From positions 1 through 64,000 of the forward strand of contig NZ_QMIE01000002.1 of the NCBI RefSeq assembly GCF_007625075.1: a DNA stretch of 64,000 bases. The letters run 5' to 3'. A model generated the notes under the pieces. That model made no database searches. It saw nothing but the letters and a program-made list of their open reading frames with translations, and was not told the origin of the DNA. The stretch comes from Oceanidesulfovibrio indonesiensis (lineage in GTDB: Bacteria; Desulfobacterota; Desulfovibrionia; Desulfovibrionales; Desulfovibrionaceae). The position numbers and the translations under genes are program-made. Each line of letters begins with the position of its first letter. Within the stretch, counting starts at the first letter, position 1. Shown piece by piece: positions 8,907-17,338 of this stretch.

Positions 8907-9197
8907 ATGGAAAAGCAGGCATCAGCAGAGAGCGTCCTCACGGCCGGCATCGTGAAGGAGACGCTGCGCGAGCTTTTTTCGGACGCCGCACAGGTCGCGC
9001 GGCTTGGGCACAAGGAGTTGCTGACCGGTCAGGAGGTGGCGGAGTTGTACAGTTACCCTTTGTCAACACAGGAAAAGGACAGATGGGCCGGCGTAGGGCC
9101 GTCGTACATCAAGCGGGGGAAGCGGGTTCTGTATCGCCGTCGGGATCTGGATTCGTATTTTGGCGGCCTCCGAGTGAAAACCAGAGACCAGGCGTAA
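8907..9197 (+). CDS. Excisionase-like HTH protein
   Basis: A 96-residue protein whose second half fits a MerR-type helix-turn-helix (LTGQEVAELYSYPLS, then GPSYIKRGKRVLYRRRDLDSYF), the pattern of excisionase/AlpA-family DNA-binding proteins. GGAGG precedes the ATG. Its 3' end overlaps the oppositely oriented integrase gene by 89 bases, which fits a recombination directionality factor beside its integrase. The long N-terminus before the HTH (about 40 residues) is unusual for this family. Confidence 0.7.
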   Translation: MEKQASAESVLTAGIVKETLRELFSDAAQVARLGHKELLTGQEVAELYSYPLSTQEKDRWAGVGPSYIKRGKRVLYRRRDLDSYFGGLRVKTRDQA

Positions 9198-10317
9198 TGC
9201 CATGATGGAACGCTGTATCAATGCAATCAACCGCGTGCCGCTGCATGTCGGGGCACAAGTGGCTGTACCGTTCCGTGGTCTCCTGGTTGGAGTGTCCCAT
9301 AAGCCGGGCTATCCAGAACAGGGGGACGCCGGAAATGGCCAGCCAGCTGCCAAAGGTGTGGCGCAGCGTGTGGAAGACAACCTTGTGTTTCCGGTCGTCC
9401 ACCCCGTCGTTCAGCCCAAGAGCTTTGACAGCTCTGGGAAAGAGGCCCGGAACTTCTTTGTGAACACCGCCGTTGCGCGCCGGGAAGACCAGGTGGCCGG
9501 GTTGCATCGGAATATTCGTAAGCACCTGCTCCAGTTCGCCGGTGATGAACACTGTGCGGTCCCGGCCCGATTTCGTGTTTTGGGCGCGTATAGTGCCAGC
9601 CGCCAGGTTCAGCTGTTCGCCCCTGAGGTTGGCGATTTCACTGAAGCGCAGGCCGGTATACAGGGCGATCATGCACATGCGCCAGAACAGGCGTTGCGGA
9701 TCACGGCAGCGGCCTTGCACCTCCTGCAGCAGGGCTCTGGCCTCCTGAGGCGTGAGCCAGCGCTGGCGCTGGTTGTCGTAGCGCGGCCACTGGATACGGT
9801 CCGTAGGGATCTTTCCCCGGTAGAGGTCCCACAGCTCCGCCTTGCGGTAGATGCTGCGGATCAGAGCCAGGGCGGTTTCAATCGTTTTGGGGCTCTTGCC
9901 TTGCTCCTGAAGGGTTGCCTTGAGGGTCTCCAGGTCCAGGGGGGATATTTCGCTCAGCATCTTGCCGCCGAGCTCATCTTTGACCAGGCATTTCCAGCGC
10001 GAAAACATCTTTTGAGGCGTTTTGGTGTTGGTGCGGCAATGGTTCTCGTAGTACAAGATCCACGCCTCCTGCAGCGTCAGGCCTTCCTTGGGCCGGACAC
10101 GCGGCTGCTCGCCCAGCCGGACTTGATTCAGGAGCTCGGTGCGCTTTTGGGAGGCGTATGCGGCGTCCACGCCTTCGGATCGCCAGCCGATCTTATGGCG
10201 TTCTTTCTTGCCCTGGTTCTTGATGGTAACGTAGAAACAGACGTCCGGCCGGCCCTGGTGACGTTTGGTTGTGGACGTGTACGCATAGACCCCTGTGTAC
10301 TTCTTGACGCGCTCCAT
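9109..10317 (-). CDS. Tyrosine recombinase (phage integrase)
   Basis: A 402-residue integrase. Catalytic residues are visible: Arg in LYTGLRFSEIANL, HTLRHTFGSWL, and GHSNQETTERYSHL with the nucleophilic Tyr. A core-binding SAM-like domain (TLQEAWILYYENHC to GKSPKTIETALALIRSIYR) precedes the catalytic domain, and an Arm-type DNA-binding N-terminus (YTSTTKRHQGRPDVCFYVTI) comes first. The start at 10317 (MERVKKYTG) fits better than the longer frame from 10374. It marks the right side of the mobile element. I found no tRNA or clear attachment-site repeat beside it. Confidence 0.92.
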   Translation of the reverse strand: MERVKKYTGVYAYTSTTKRHQGRPDVCFYVTIKNQGKKERHKIGWRSEGVDAAYASQKRTELLNQVRLGEQPRVRPKEGLTLQEAWILYYENHCRTNTKTPQKMFSRWKCLVKDELGGKMLSEISPLDLETLKATLQEQGKSPKTIETALALIRSIYRKAELWDLYRGKIPTDRIQWPRYDNQRQRWLTPQEARALLQEVQGRCRDPQRLFWRMCMIALYTGLRFSEIANLRGEQLNLAAGTIRAQNTKSGRDRTVFITGELEQVLTNIPMQPGHLVFPARNGGVHKEVPGLFPRAVKALGLNDGVDDRKHKVVFHTLRHTFGSWLAISGVPLFWIARLMGHSNQETTERYSHLCPDMQRHAVDCIDTAFHHGITPGLWFSLGGRQNTNPDPDGDTEPASPA

Positions 10318-10750
10318 TCTTTTGCCCCTCTTTTGTCCCCTCGCTGCGGTTTTGTACCTGTTTTGCCACTGCATGCGGCAAAGTGTGGGGGCAGCAGGAA
10401 GAAAAGAAACCCTGTAATATCAGGCAGTCGAGGCGTCAAGAAACATGGCGCGGCATGCGAAGGGGGCAAGGCGTTCGAGCATTGCGCTCTTCGGCGTCTG
10501 GTTTTTGTGAAGAGCAATAAAGAACCGCCTCCGGCGGCCCGGGAGCCCTTATACCCCGGGGCTCCCTGCCGGGGGCACTGATCAACAAATCCCTGTACAG
10601 GGTTCAGGAACCTGGGTCACTGGAGGGAGTTCGAGGGCGAAACCATCGAATTGTATTGCGATTGTCCATAAAAATAGAGAGCAAAAATGCGTATTCGCAT
10701 AACGTTGCCATTTCCGGTAGAGGGGGTGGAAACCAAGCGAGAGACATTCC
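10318..10750. other. Intergenic stretch right of the integrase
   Basis: No supported gene. It should contain the integrase promoter and, by position, the right attachment site, but no direct repeat with the left side of the element could be established by eye. A GC-rich hairpin lies at 10527-10576. Confidence 0.4.
10527..10576. repeat. GC-rich intergenic hairpin element (GCCTCCGGC type)
   Basis: GCCTCCGGC (10527-10535) pairs with GCCGGGGGC (10568-10576) with one G.T wobble, and inside it GGGAGCCC (10541-10548) pairs with GGGCTCCC (10559-10566). The same opening word GCCTCCGGC occurs at the start of two other structured gaps (11177 and 21501 regions). It may be a terminator or a dispersed repeat. 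Confidence 0.55.
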
Positions 10751-11158
10751 ATGGAATTAGCCATCATCCTGTTCATCTGCTTCTTCAGTCTGCATTTCTT
10801 CCTGCGCCGGGCCAAGAAGGCCGATCCGGAAAAGGCGCTCGAAGACACGCCGAAACGCAACGCAACTTTTCAGGTTCCGAATATGGATGCGTTCCTGACC
10901 AGGTTGACCAAGCACGCCGAGCTGGAGGACTATACGCTGGAGATCGACCGGCGGAATCTCGGCCAAATGGTCTTCGGCGAGGCGCCGGACGCCATGTCGT
11001 TCGGCTTCTTCTACCCGGTCACGTGGAACCAGCAGCAAGGCGGGAACGCCACCCTCACCGTCGGCATCACTCCGCGGGCCATGAAGTCGGAATTCATGGT
11101 TAAACGAAAGTTCGAAAAATTTACGGCAGTAGTGGAAAGGTGCCTGCAAGAAGCTTGA
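10751..11158 (+). CDS. Hypothetical single-span membrane protein
   Basis: A 135-residue protein with one N-terminal membrane helix (LAIILFICFFSLHFFL, about residues 3-18) followed by a basic stop-transfer region and a soluble domain with alternating polar strands (YTLEIDRRNLGQMVFGEA, NATLTVGITPRAMKS). The ATG at 10751 follows GAGAGA. I do not recognise a family. It is convergent with the outer-membrane protein gene, with a hairpin-rich gap between them. Confidence 0.55.
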   Translation: MELAIILFICFFSLHFFLRRAKKADPEKALEDTPKRNATFQVPNMDAFLTRLTKHAELEDYTLEIDRRNLGQMVFGEAPDAMSFGFFYPVTWNQQQGGNATLTVGITPRAMKSEFMVKRKFEKFTAVVERCLQEA

Positions 11159-11176
11159 ATTGTACAGGTTATTTGT

Positions 11177-11268
11177 GCCTCCGGCGGCAAGGAAAATATA
11201 GTTTTCCTTGACCCCAGTGAGGGGTCGAGGGAGCTTAACTCCCTTGCGGGGAGTTCGAGGGGCAGCGC
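11177..11268. terminator. Multi-hairpin convergent terminator region
   Basis: Several hairpins lie between two convergent genes. AAGGAAAA (11189-11196) pairs perfectly with TTTTCCTT (11202-11209); ACCCC pairs with GGGGT at 11211-11225; AGGGAG (11228-11233) pairs with CTCCCT (11239-11244); and a GAGGGG/GCCCTC pair follows near 11256-11268. The stretch opens with GCCTCCGGC. It probably stops transcription from both sides. Confidence 0.6.
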
Positions 11269-11295
11269 CCTCTCGTCATCCTGCCCAATCAATTC

Positions 11296-12666
11296 CTAAA
11301 AATAGAAACTCAGCCAGCAGTAGACGCTGTCCGGCGGTCGCAAATCATAATCCGCCCCCGAGGGGACAATGCCGCCGTACTCGGTGTTTTTGCCGCCGGC
11401 GGTGATGTTCGCGCCCACGAGGAGTTCGAGGTTGTCGTCGATGGACCAGACAACCCGTGGCTGGAATAAGGCCGAAGGGTCGGCGGCGTTCACGATGGCG
11501 GTGACGTAGGCATTGACCAGCGGGTGCAGCTCCACGTTCACTGTGGAGGCGGCGTAGATAGGCCCCAGCGTGAAGAGTTCGCCGCGGGCAAGGCGCTCGG
11601 TATAGACGGGGTCTTCCAGGGTGGCGGCGTATTTCGTGTCGGCCAGGGTGTTCAGGTAGACCTCGGCGTAGCCATACCAGTTCTTGCCGAACCAGACCCA
11701 CGAGTAATCCATGTTCGCCACAAAGGAAAGATAGCCGTCCCGGTTGCGGCTTTGTTCATGCAGGAATGTCCAGGTGGCGCTGGTGCGCCAGGCCGCGCTG
11801 CCCAGGTAGCCGGTGGCGCCCAGGCCGAGAACGAAGTCCTCGTAGTGCTTGGCGGCCATGATATCCCATTCGATCCCGCCCAGGCGGCGATGGAGCTTGC
11901 CGCCGACCGAGGCGTCCTCCCAGCGGACCTCGCCGGAATCCGGATCCCGCCGCGGCACGCCGACGAGTTCGAGATCGGCGAAGCCGGCATCTGCATGAAC
12001 ATAAGCCATGTCGTCGCCCAGTTTGTAGTCGCGGATCACGTCCGTGGGCGCGAAGGGGTTGAGCAGGTCCATGGGGTTGAAGAGAAAGCCGTTGCCCCAC
12101 GTGACGGCCTGGCGTCCCAGGCGGACCATGCGCACTGGCCCGGACCGCGGCATGAGGCTGATGTTGAGCCGGTCGAACCGCTGCTGGATGTAGTAATCGT
12201 CGTTTTCTTCAATAAAGTATGTGAGGTCCATGAGCCGGCGGTCGTCGTTGACGGCGCCGCCCAGTCCGAGGCCGCGAGTGGCGGAACCGCCCGAGGACGA
12301 GCCCCCGCCTGTCTGCGAGCTGATGTGGCGGGTGTCACCGCCCACGAAGAATGTCTCGTGGTGGACCTCGAAGGCGGCCCAGTCTTCGTAATAGAGATTG
12401 GCCTTGAGCCGCAGTTCGGCCTGGCCGTCGAAAAGCAGGTCATCTGTTTGCTGGCCGAGGATGGAGCCAGGGTGCGCGTAGCCCATGGAGCCGTAGAGCT
12501 TGGCGTGGCCGCCCCATTCCAGCTCGAAGCCGTCGAGCCAGGAGGGGCGTTCTTCGGCAGTCTCGGTGGCGTTGGTGGACGTGGCGTCATCCGCCCGAGC
12601 CGGCGCTGCAAGAGTCGGCAACAGGCAGAGCAGCGCGGCGCAAAGCAGGCCCGCCCGCCCTCTCAT
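11296..12666 (-). CDS. Outer-membrane beta-barrel protein of the export operon
   Basis: A 456-residue protein with a clear signal peptide (AGLLCAALLCLLPTLAAPARA, cleavage near residue 25). The mature part alternates short polar and aromatic strands (e.g. FELEWGGHAKLYGSMGYAHP) and ends in ...CWLSFYF, a terminal aromatic signature recognised by the BAM machinery. The pattern resembles DUF1302/alginate-export-like porins. It is the last gene of an operon with a LolCDE-like transporter and a LolA-like carrier, so it may be the outer-membrane receiver or channel for the lipid product. It overlaps the ATPase gene by four bases. Confidence 0.75.
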   Translation of the reverse strand: MRGRAGLLCAALLCLLPTLAAPARADDATSTNATETAEERPSWLDGFELEWGGHAKLYGSMGYAHPGSILGQQTDDLLFDGQAELRLKANLYYEDWAAFEVHHETFFVGGDTRHISSQTGGGSSSGGSATRGLGLGGAVNDDRRLMDLTYFIEENDDYYIQQRFDRLNISLMPRSGPVRMVRLGRQAVTWGNGFLFNPMDLLNPFAPTDVIRDYKLGDDMAYVHADAGFADLELVGVPRRDPDSGEVRWEDASVGGKLHRRLGGIEWDIMAAKHYEDFVLGLGATGYLGSAAWRTSATWTFLHEQSRNRDGYLSFVANMDYSWVWFGKNWYGYAEVYLNTLADTKYAATLEDPVYTERLARGELFTLGPIYAASTVNVELHPLVNAYVTAIVNAADPSALFQPRVVWSIDDNLELLVGANITAGGKNTEYGGIVPSGADYDLRPPDSVYCWLSFYF

Positions 12667-13349
12667 CCGCGCACCTCGTCGCTGGCGATACGGCCGTCCT
12701 TGAGCCGCACCAGCCGGCTGGCGTGCTCCATGACCATGCTGTCGTGGGTTGAGAAGATGAAGGTGACGCCCTTGTTCTCATTCATGGCGTGCATCATGTC
12801 GAGCAGGCCTTCGCCGGTTGTGGAGTCCAGATTGGCGGTTGGTTCGTCCGCCAGCACGATGGCGGGACCTGCGACGATGGCTCGGGCTACGGCCACACGC
12901 TGCTGCTGGCCGCCGGAAAGCTCGGCCGGCCGCCGGTCGTACATGCCAGCCAGGCCGACATCGTCCAGAATGGCGCGTGCTTTGTCATGACGTTCTTTTT
13001 CCGAAACGCCCTGCAGCAGCATGACGAACTCCACGTTTTCCTGCGCGGAGAGCACGGGGATGAGGTTGTAGGCCTGGAAGATGAAGCCGATCTTGGCAAG
13101 CCGCATGTCGGCCAATTCGCTCTGCTTCAGGTCGTTCAGAGTGCGGCCGTCCACCACCACGGTGCCTGCGTCCGGTTTGTCCAACCCGCCGATCATGTTG
13201 AGCAGAGTGGTCTTGCCCGAGCCGGAAGGGCCGGCCAGGGCCACGAACCCGCCGGGGTCGATGGTCAGGCTCACATTGTCCAGGGCGCGTACTTCAGTCT
13301 GACCCTGGGTGTAGACTTTTGAAATATCAGTGCATGCAACGATGCTCAT
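12663..13349 (-). CDS. LolD/MacB-type ABC transporter ATPase
   Basis: A 228-residue ATPase with Walker A GPSGSGKTT (about residues 40-48), Q-loop FIFQAYNLIPVL, signature LSGGQQQRVAVARA, Walker B IVLADEPTANLD and switch His in FSTHD. The close match to LolD/MacB-type ATPases and the two FtsX-like permeases upstream indicate an ABC system that extracts lipids or lipoproteins from the inner membrane rather than an importer. Confidence 0.92.
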   Translation of the reverse strand: MSIVACTDISKVYTQGQTEVRALDNVSLTIDPGGFVALAGPSGSGKTTLLNMIGGLDKPDAGTVVVDGRTLNDLKQSELADMRLAKIGFIFQAYNLIPVLSAQENVEFVMLLQGVSEKERHDKARAILDDVGLAGMYDRRPAELSGGQQQRVAVARAIVAGPAIVLADEPTANLDSTTGEGLLDMMHAMNENKGVTFIFSTHDSMVMEHASRLVRLKDGRIASDEVRG

Positions 13350-13370
13350 GGCGATTCTCCGCAGACCGGA

Positions 13371-14609
13371 TCAGGTGTGGGTCAGGGCTTCAACCGGGGT
13401 GAAGCGCGCGGCCTTCACGGCCGGGTACACGCTGACGAGCGCGCCCAGCACGAAGACCAGCAGGTTGGCGGACACCACGCTGTTGATGGTGACCACGGGA
13501 TAGACCACCCGCGACATGCCGAAGTACTCCGAGCCTCGCGCGAAGGCCGAAAAGTCGATGCCCGTTTCGGCCAGGGCGGCAACGCTGGCGAATCCCAGAA
13601 TGTTGCCGCCGGCCATGCCAATGACCAGCAGAAGCAACGCCTCGGCAAGCACGAGCCGTACGATCCACCACGGCTTCATGCCCAGCGCCTTGAGCAGCCC
13701 GAACTCGCGGATGCGCTCCAGCACGGCCATGAGGATGGTGTTCACGATGCCGAACCCCATGGCGATGAAGACCACGAGGTACCAGAGGTACATGTACGTA
13801 TCCACGTTGCCGAGATAGGCGGAAATGAGCGGCAGCAGCTCCTTCCAGGTATGGACCTCGTAGTTCGTGGACGGATCCTGCCGTTGGAGAGCTTGTGAAA
13901 TGTTCGCGGCCACGGATTCGCTCTGTTCGATGTCAGGCAGGAGGATCGCGAACTCGGAGATTGCGTTCTCCAGGCCGAGCATCTCACGCGCCGCCGGGAC
14001 GGAGACGAAGACGAAGCCCTTTTCCGTGGCGTCCAGTTCCGCAACGAATACGCCGTGGATGCGGAACGCGCGGGATGCGATCTCGCCGTCGGCGTCCTGG
14101 GCCATGAGCACCATTTTCTTGCCCACATCGGTCTCGAAGTCCTCGGCCAGGGCATGGCCCACGATGATGGCGTAGGGATCGTCCGCCGCGAACATCTCGC
14201 CGGCCATCAGGGCATCCGGCTTGAAGAAGGAGACCCCGGCCTCGCGTTCCGGGTCGATGCCCACGATGGTGACGCCAGCCGTGTTACGGGCCGTATTCAC
14301 CACGCCGTCGACCCGGATGCGTTTAGTCCAGTGGCTGCCCGCCGGAAGTTCGCGTTCCAGAACCGCTTCCACCGGCTCTGCGTTCGGCATGACGTTTTCG
14401 ATGACCGGGTCGTCCCGGAAGCCCTGCGCGTGCACCTGGATGTGGCCGGTCAGGGTATTGATGGCGTTGTTCATCATGCTGTCGAGCATGCCCATCATGA
14501 AGGCGGTGAAAAAGATGAGGCTCCACACGCCGATGAGAATGGCCGCGAGCAGTACGAGCGTGCGTTTTGTATTGCGCCAGAGATTGCGCCAGGCCATGTG
14601 GAAGAACAT
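13371..14609 (-). CDS. FtsX/LolE-type ABC permease
   Basis: A 412-residue permease with one N-terminal membrane helix (LVLLAAILIGVWSLIFFTAFMM), a periplasmic MacB-type core domain (about residues 40-240) and three C-terminal helices (LWYLVVFIAMGFGIVNTILM, AEALLLLVIGMAGGNILGFA, LLVFVLGALVSVYPAVKAA). It ends with ARFTPVEALTHT, the usual family ending. It pairs with the homologous permease upstream to form a LolC/LolE-like heterodimer. Confidence 0.9.
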   Translation of the reverse strand: MFFHMAWRNLWRNTKRTLVLLAAILIGVWSLIFFTAFMMGMLDSMMNNAINTLTGHIQVHAQGFRDDPVIENVMPNAEPVEAVLERELPAGSHWTKRIRVDGVVNTARNTAGVTIVGIDPEREAGVSFFKPDALMAGEMFAADDPYAIIVGHALAEDFETDVGKKMVLMAQDADGEIASRAFRIHGVFVAELDATEKGFVFVSVPAAREMLGLENAISEFAILLPDIEQSESVAANISQALQRQDPSTNYEVHTWKELLPLISAYLGNVDTYMYLWYLVVFIAMGFGIVNTILMAVLERIREFGLLKALGMKPWWIVRLVLAEALLLLVIGMAGGNILGFASVAALAETGIDFSAFARGSEYFGMSRVVYPVVTINSVVSANLLVFVLGALVSVYPAVKAARFTPVEALTHT

Positions 14610-14626
14610 GTCTATATGCCTCGTTG

Positions 14627-15868
14627 TCAGACGGTGGGCAGGGCCTCGACGGGGTTGATGGAGCGCACCTTGAGCGCCGGGAAAAGCGCCGTGATGAAAG
14701 TGATGACCAGGACGATGCCCGGGCCGACGGTAAGCGCAACCATATTGAGCTTGGGGTAGAGCCGTTCCGGAATGCCGTACTGCTGGACCATGTCCCGGAT
14801 GCTTTCGCCCAGCGGGATGCCGTGGGATTGGAAGAACAGGGTAACGCCTACGCCGAGAGCGAGGCCGGCAACGAGGCCGGCCAGGGTGAGGAAGGTGGAT
14901 TCGATGAGCAGCAGCCGGGTGAGCCGGCCGGGCCGCGCGCCCAGGGCCATGAGCACGCCGAACTCGCGGGTGCGCTCGAACACGGCCATGAGGAAGGTGT
15001 TGAGGATGCTGAAGGCCACGACCACGGTGAGCATGAGGTACATGATGATACCGCTCACGAAGTCCAGTGTGATGGACTCCTTGAGTCCGGGCAAGAGCTC
15101 GTCCCAGCTCAGGGCGACAAGGGGCGGCTCATTTTCGATTTCGCCCAGTGTGCTGGACAATTCCTTTCGTACGTCCCCTGCCGCATCCAGGGAGTCGGCC
15201 AGCACCACAATCTCGTGCACGGCTCCGCGCATGCTGAACGTCTCCTGGAAGTGCGCAAGCGGCACCTGGATGGATGCGCGGTCGAACTCGTCCTGGCCCG
15301 AGGAATAGATGCCCTTGATAGTGTAGACCATGGCGGCGATGGAGCCGTCCCGGCCATTGCCCAGCACTACGAGTTCGTCGCCGAGGCCGATCTTGAGGTT
15401 CTTGGCCAGCAGTCGGCCCACCAACGCCTGGTTGCCGTCGTCCGGTTCCAGGTACTCGCCTTCGCGGATGAGCGTTTTCAGAGTGGAGACGCGGGCTTCG
15501 GCCTCGGGGTCTATGCCTACGACCATGCCGCCGTAGGTGCGCTCTTCAGAGGAGAGCAGGGCGAAGCCGTTGGCACGGGCGGTGTAGGCCGCCACCCGGG
15601 GGATGGAATCCAACACGTCGGCCACGGCTGCCGGGTCTTCCACCACCTGCCACATTTTGCCTTCGTCGTGGTATTTTTCCGCCTGGATCTGCATGTGGCC
15701 CGTGCGGATGGCCACGGCGTTGCCTATCATGGCGTCGTACGTGCCCATCTGAAATGCGAGCATGAATACGAGCAGCGCCACGGCAAAGGCGATTGCCGTC
15801 ATGGTGAGCACGGACCGGCGCGGGTTCCGCCAGATGTTGCGCCAGCCCATCCGCGATTCGATGGACAC
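14627..15868 (-). CDS. FtsX/LolC-type ABC permease
   Basis: A 413-residue paralogue of the permease downstream, with the same layout: N-terminal helix (VLTMTAIAFAVALLVFMLAFQMG), periplasmic core domain, three C-terminal helices and the ending RSINPVEALPTV. The N-terminal hook-like region begins GTYDAMIGNAVAIRTGHMQI. Having two different permeases and a single ATPase matches Lol-type transporters. It starts five bases after the LolA-like carrier gene. Confidence 0.9.
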   Translation of the reverse strand: MSIESRMGWRNIWRNPRRSVLTMTAIAFAVALLVFMLAFQMGTYDAMIGNAVAIRTGHMQIQAEKYHDEGKMWQVVEDPAAVADVLDSIPRVAAYTARANGFALLSSEERTYGGMVVGIDPEAEARVSTLKTLIREGEYLEPDDGNQALVGRLLAKNLKIGLGDELVVLGNGRDGSIAAMVYTIKGIYSSGQDEFDRASIQVPLAHFQETFSMRGAVHEIVVLADSLDAAGDVRKELSSTLGEIENEPPLVALSWDELLPGLKESITLDFVSGIIMYLMLTVVVAFSILNTFLMAVFERTREFGVLMALGARPGRLTRLLLIESTFLTLAGLVAGLALGVGVTLFFQSHGIPLGESIRDMVQQYGIPERLYPKLNMVALTVGPGIVLVITFITALFPALKVRSINPVEALPTV

Positions 15869-15872
15869 AGGG

Positions 15873-16631
15873 CTACCTCAATGACCGCTTGAGGGCCTGC
15901 ACGGTGAAGAGGTCGTCGTCCAGCTCCACGCCGAACTCCAGTTCCTTGTAATCGAGCAGGGTGTATTCTTCTGTCTCGTCGGTCTTGTGCATCTTCCACA
16001 CAGTGGGGTACAACCGGCCGCCCATCTCGTTTATCTCAAGCATTTCCAGAATCTTAACCGACTCCATGTCCTCGTCGAAAAATTCCTGGGAGATGTAGAT
16101 GTCGTCCTCGCGAACCTTGAGCACCTGCTTGCCCCACACCACGGGCGCACGCGGCTTGGGAATGGACTCGACGACGTACACCGTTTTGCCTTCGTGCTCC
16201 TCCTCGCCAATGATCTCGTGGGTGTAGTCCGTAAGGATTGTGTCGGACTTGGCGAGGTCGTTGTTGGAGAAGTCCGAGCCCATCCAGGACTGGGACATCA
16301 TGGACGGCGGAATCTTGATGACGCGGTTGATCTTTGGGTTGTAGGTCCACATCTCCTGGCCCAGCTTCAGGGTGCCGTTGTCCTTGTCCTTGGCCGGGGC
16401 GATGATCTTGAAGATGCTGTCCTCCACGCCCTTGGTCCAGGCCTTGATGGTCATGGTCCGTTCCCAGTTGGGACGGTGGATGGTCATGTCCACCACGGAT
16501 ACCGAGGTCTGCCCGCGCATATAGTCATGGGCGCGCTGAACAAGCTCCTCCTCGGTGACGGCACGTGCGGTTTGCGCCGAAAGTACCAGCAGAATGGCTC
16601 CAAGAAGAGCGACCATATTTCGCATCGTCAT
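15873..16631 (-). CDS. LolA-like outer-membrane lipoprotein-sorting protein (PF17131 type)
   Basis: A 252-residue periplasmic protein with a signal peptide (MVALLGAILLVLSAQTARA). The family block PPSMMSQSWMGSDFSNNDLA is present, typical of the PF17131 group, which has a LolA-like fold and usually sits beside FtsX-type ABC permeases. It probably carries a hydrophobic product across the periplasm. The ATG at 16631 follows AGGAG with nine-base spacing; an ATG at 16625 is also possible. Confidence 0.88.
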   Translation of the reverse strand: MTMRNMVALLGAILLVLSAQTARAVTEEELVQRAHDYMRGQTSVSVVDMTIHRPNWERTMTIKAWTKGVEDSIFKIIAPAKDKDNGTLKLGQEMWTYNPKINRVIKIPPSMMSQSWMGSDFSNNDLAKSDTILTDYTHEIIGEEEHEGKTVYVVESIPKPRAPVVWGKQVLKVREDDIYISQEFFDEDMESVKILEMLEINEMGGRLYPTVWKMHKTDETEEYTLLDYKELEFGVELDDDLFTVQALKRSLR

Positions 16632-16692
16632 ACAAATACACTCCTGCGTCATGTCCGTGGGGCGTGAGCCCCGTGAGCAGCGCGTCCAGTTG

Positions 16693-17230
16693 TTATGCGT
16701 TCACCGCGGCGGCGTCCATGTCCTCGAACATCCTGGCTTGCAGTCCGAGGGCGCCCCACATGCCCACGAGGGAGGCGGCAACTGCCTCGGGGTTGAGTTC
16801 CGGGCGTATTTCGCCGCGTGCCTGCCTCTCGCGGAGGATGTCCGGTACTCCAGATACACCCGCCGGAACGCATTCCGGAGCCGTTCCCGCATGGGAGAGG
16901 CGCCGGCCGCGGTCCAGAACTCCAGCAACAGGCTGTACATTGTACTGGATTTCTCGATCCACGCCATCACTGCTTCCGAAAGTCCCAGCAACCGCTCCAC
17001 GGCCGATGCGCCGGCTGTCGCCCGGGTCTGCACTGCATCGGCCAGCTGCCCCATGAGCCATTCGAAGACCGCAAAGAACAGATCGCATAATACTCGTAGA
17101 CCGAGCACTTGTCCACCCCGGCGCGCGCAGCGGTCTCTGCCACGGTGGTGCCGGCGAACACTGCGGCTGCGGCCTCGGCAATGGCTTCGCGCTGTGCGCT
17201 TTTCTTGTCTTTGGTTGTCATGGAAACCAT
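16693..17230 (-). pseudogene. TetR-family regulator, broken by two frame disruptions
   Basis: Three reading frames are needed to recover a TetR protein. Frame 1 gives the HTH (AEAAAAVFAGTTVAETAARAGVDKCSVYEYY). The text then jumps to DLFFAVFEWLMGQLADAV in a second frame. The residues normally between YY and DLFF are missing, consistent with a 10-base deletion near 17084. The second frame runs to FRRVYLEYR near 16843, where one lost G would restore ...DILRERQARGEIRPELNP in the third frame to a stop at 16693. ATG 17230 follows AGGGA. Unless both breaks are sequence errors, the regulator is inactive and its operon may be unregulated. Confidence 0.8.
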
Positions 17231-17265
17231 TGCAGCGATTCCCTTGTTCTTCCCGCCAACCGGAC

Positions 17266-17284
17266 GTTCAGTGTTACACTGAAC
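17266..17284. promoter_or_regulatory. Perfect 19-bp palindrome, probable TetR operator
   Basis: GTTCAGTGTTACACTGAAC is a perfect 9+1+9 inverted repeat. It lies 36 bases upstream of the TetR start, in the only gap between that gene and the upstream radical SAM gene (stop at 17339). Size and position are those of a TetR-family autoregulatory operator. Confidence 0.75.
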
Positions 17285-17338
17285 TCGCATGCATGTGGTG
17301 TCAATTGGCGCTCGGGAAACAGATGGCCGACGCGCCGA

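Noticed and set aside
9202-10581. A 459-residue plus-strand open frame
   Set aside because: It is opposite the integrase, whose catalytic residues are all present.
10318-10750. tRNA or attachment site beside the integrase
   Set aside because: No cloverleaf and no direct repeat with the left side of the element could be found by eye.
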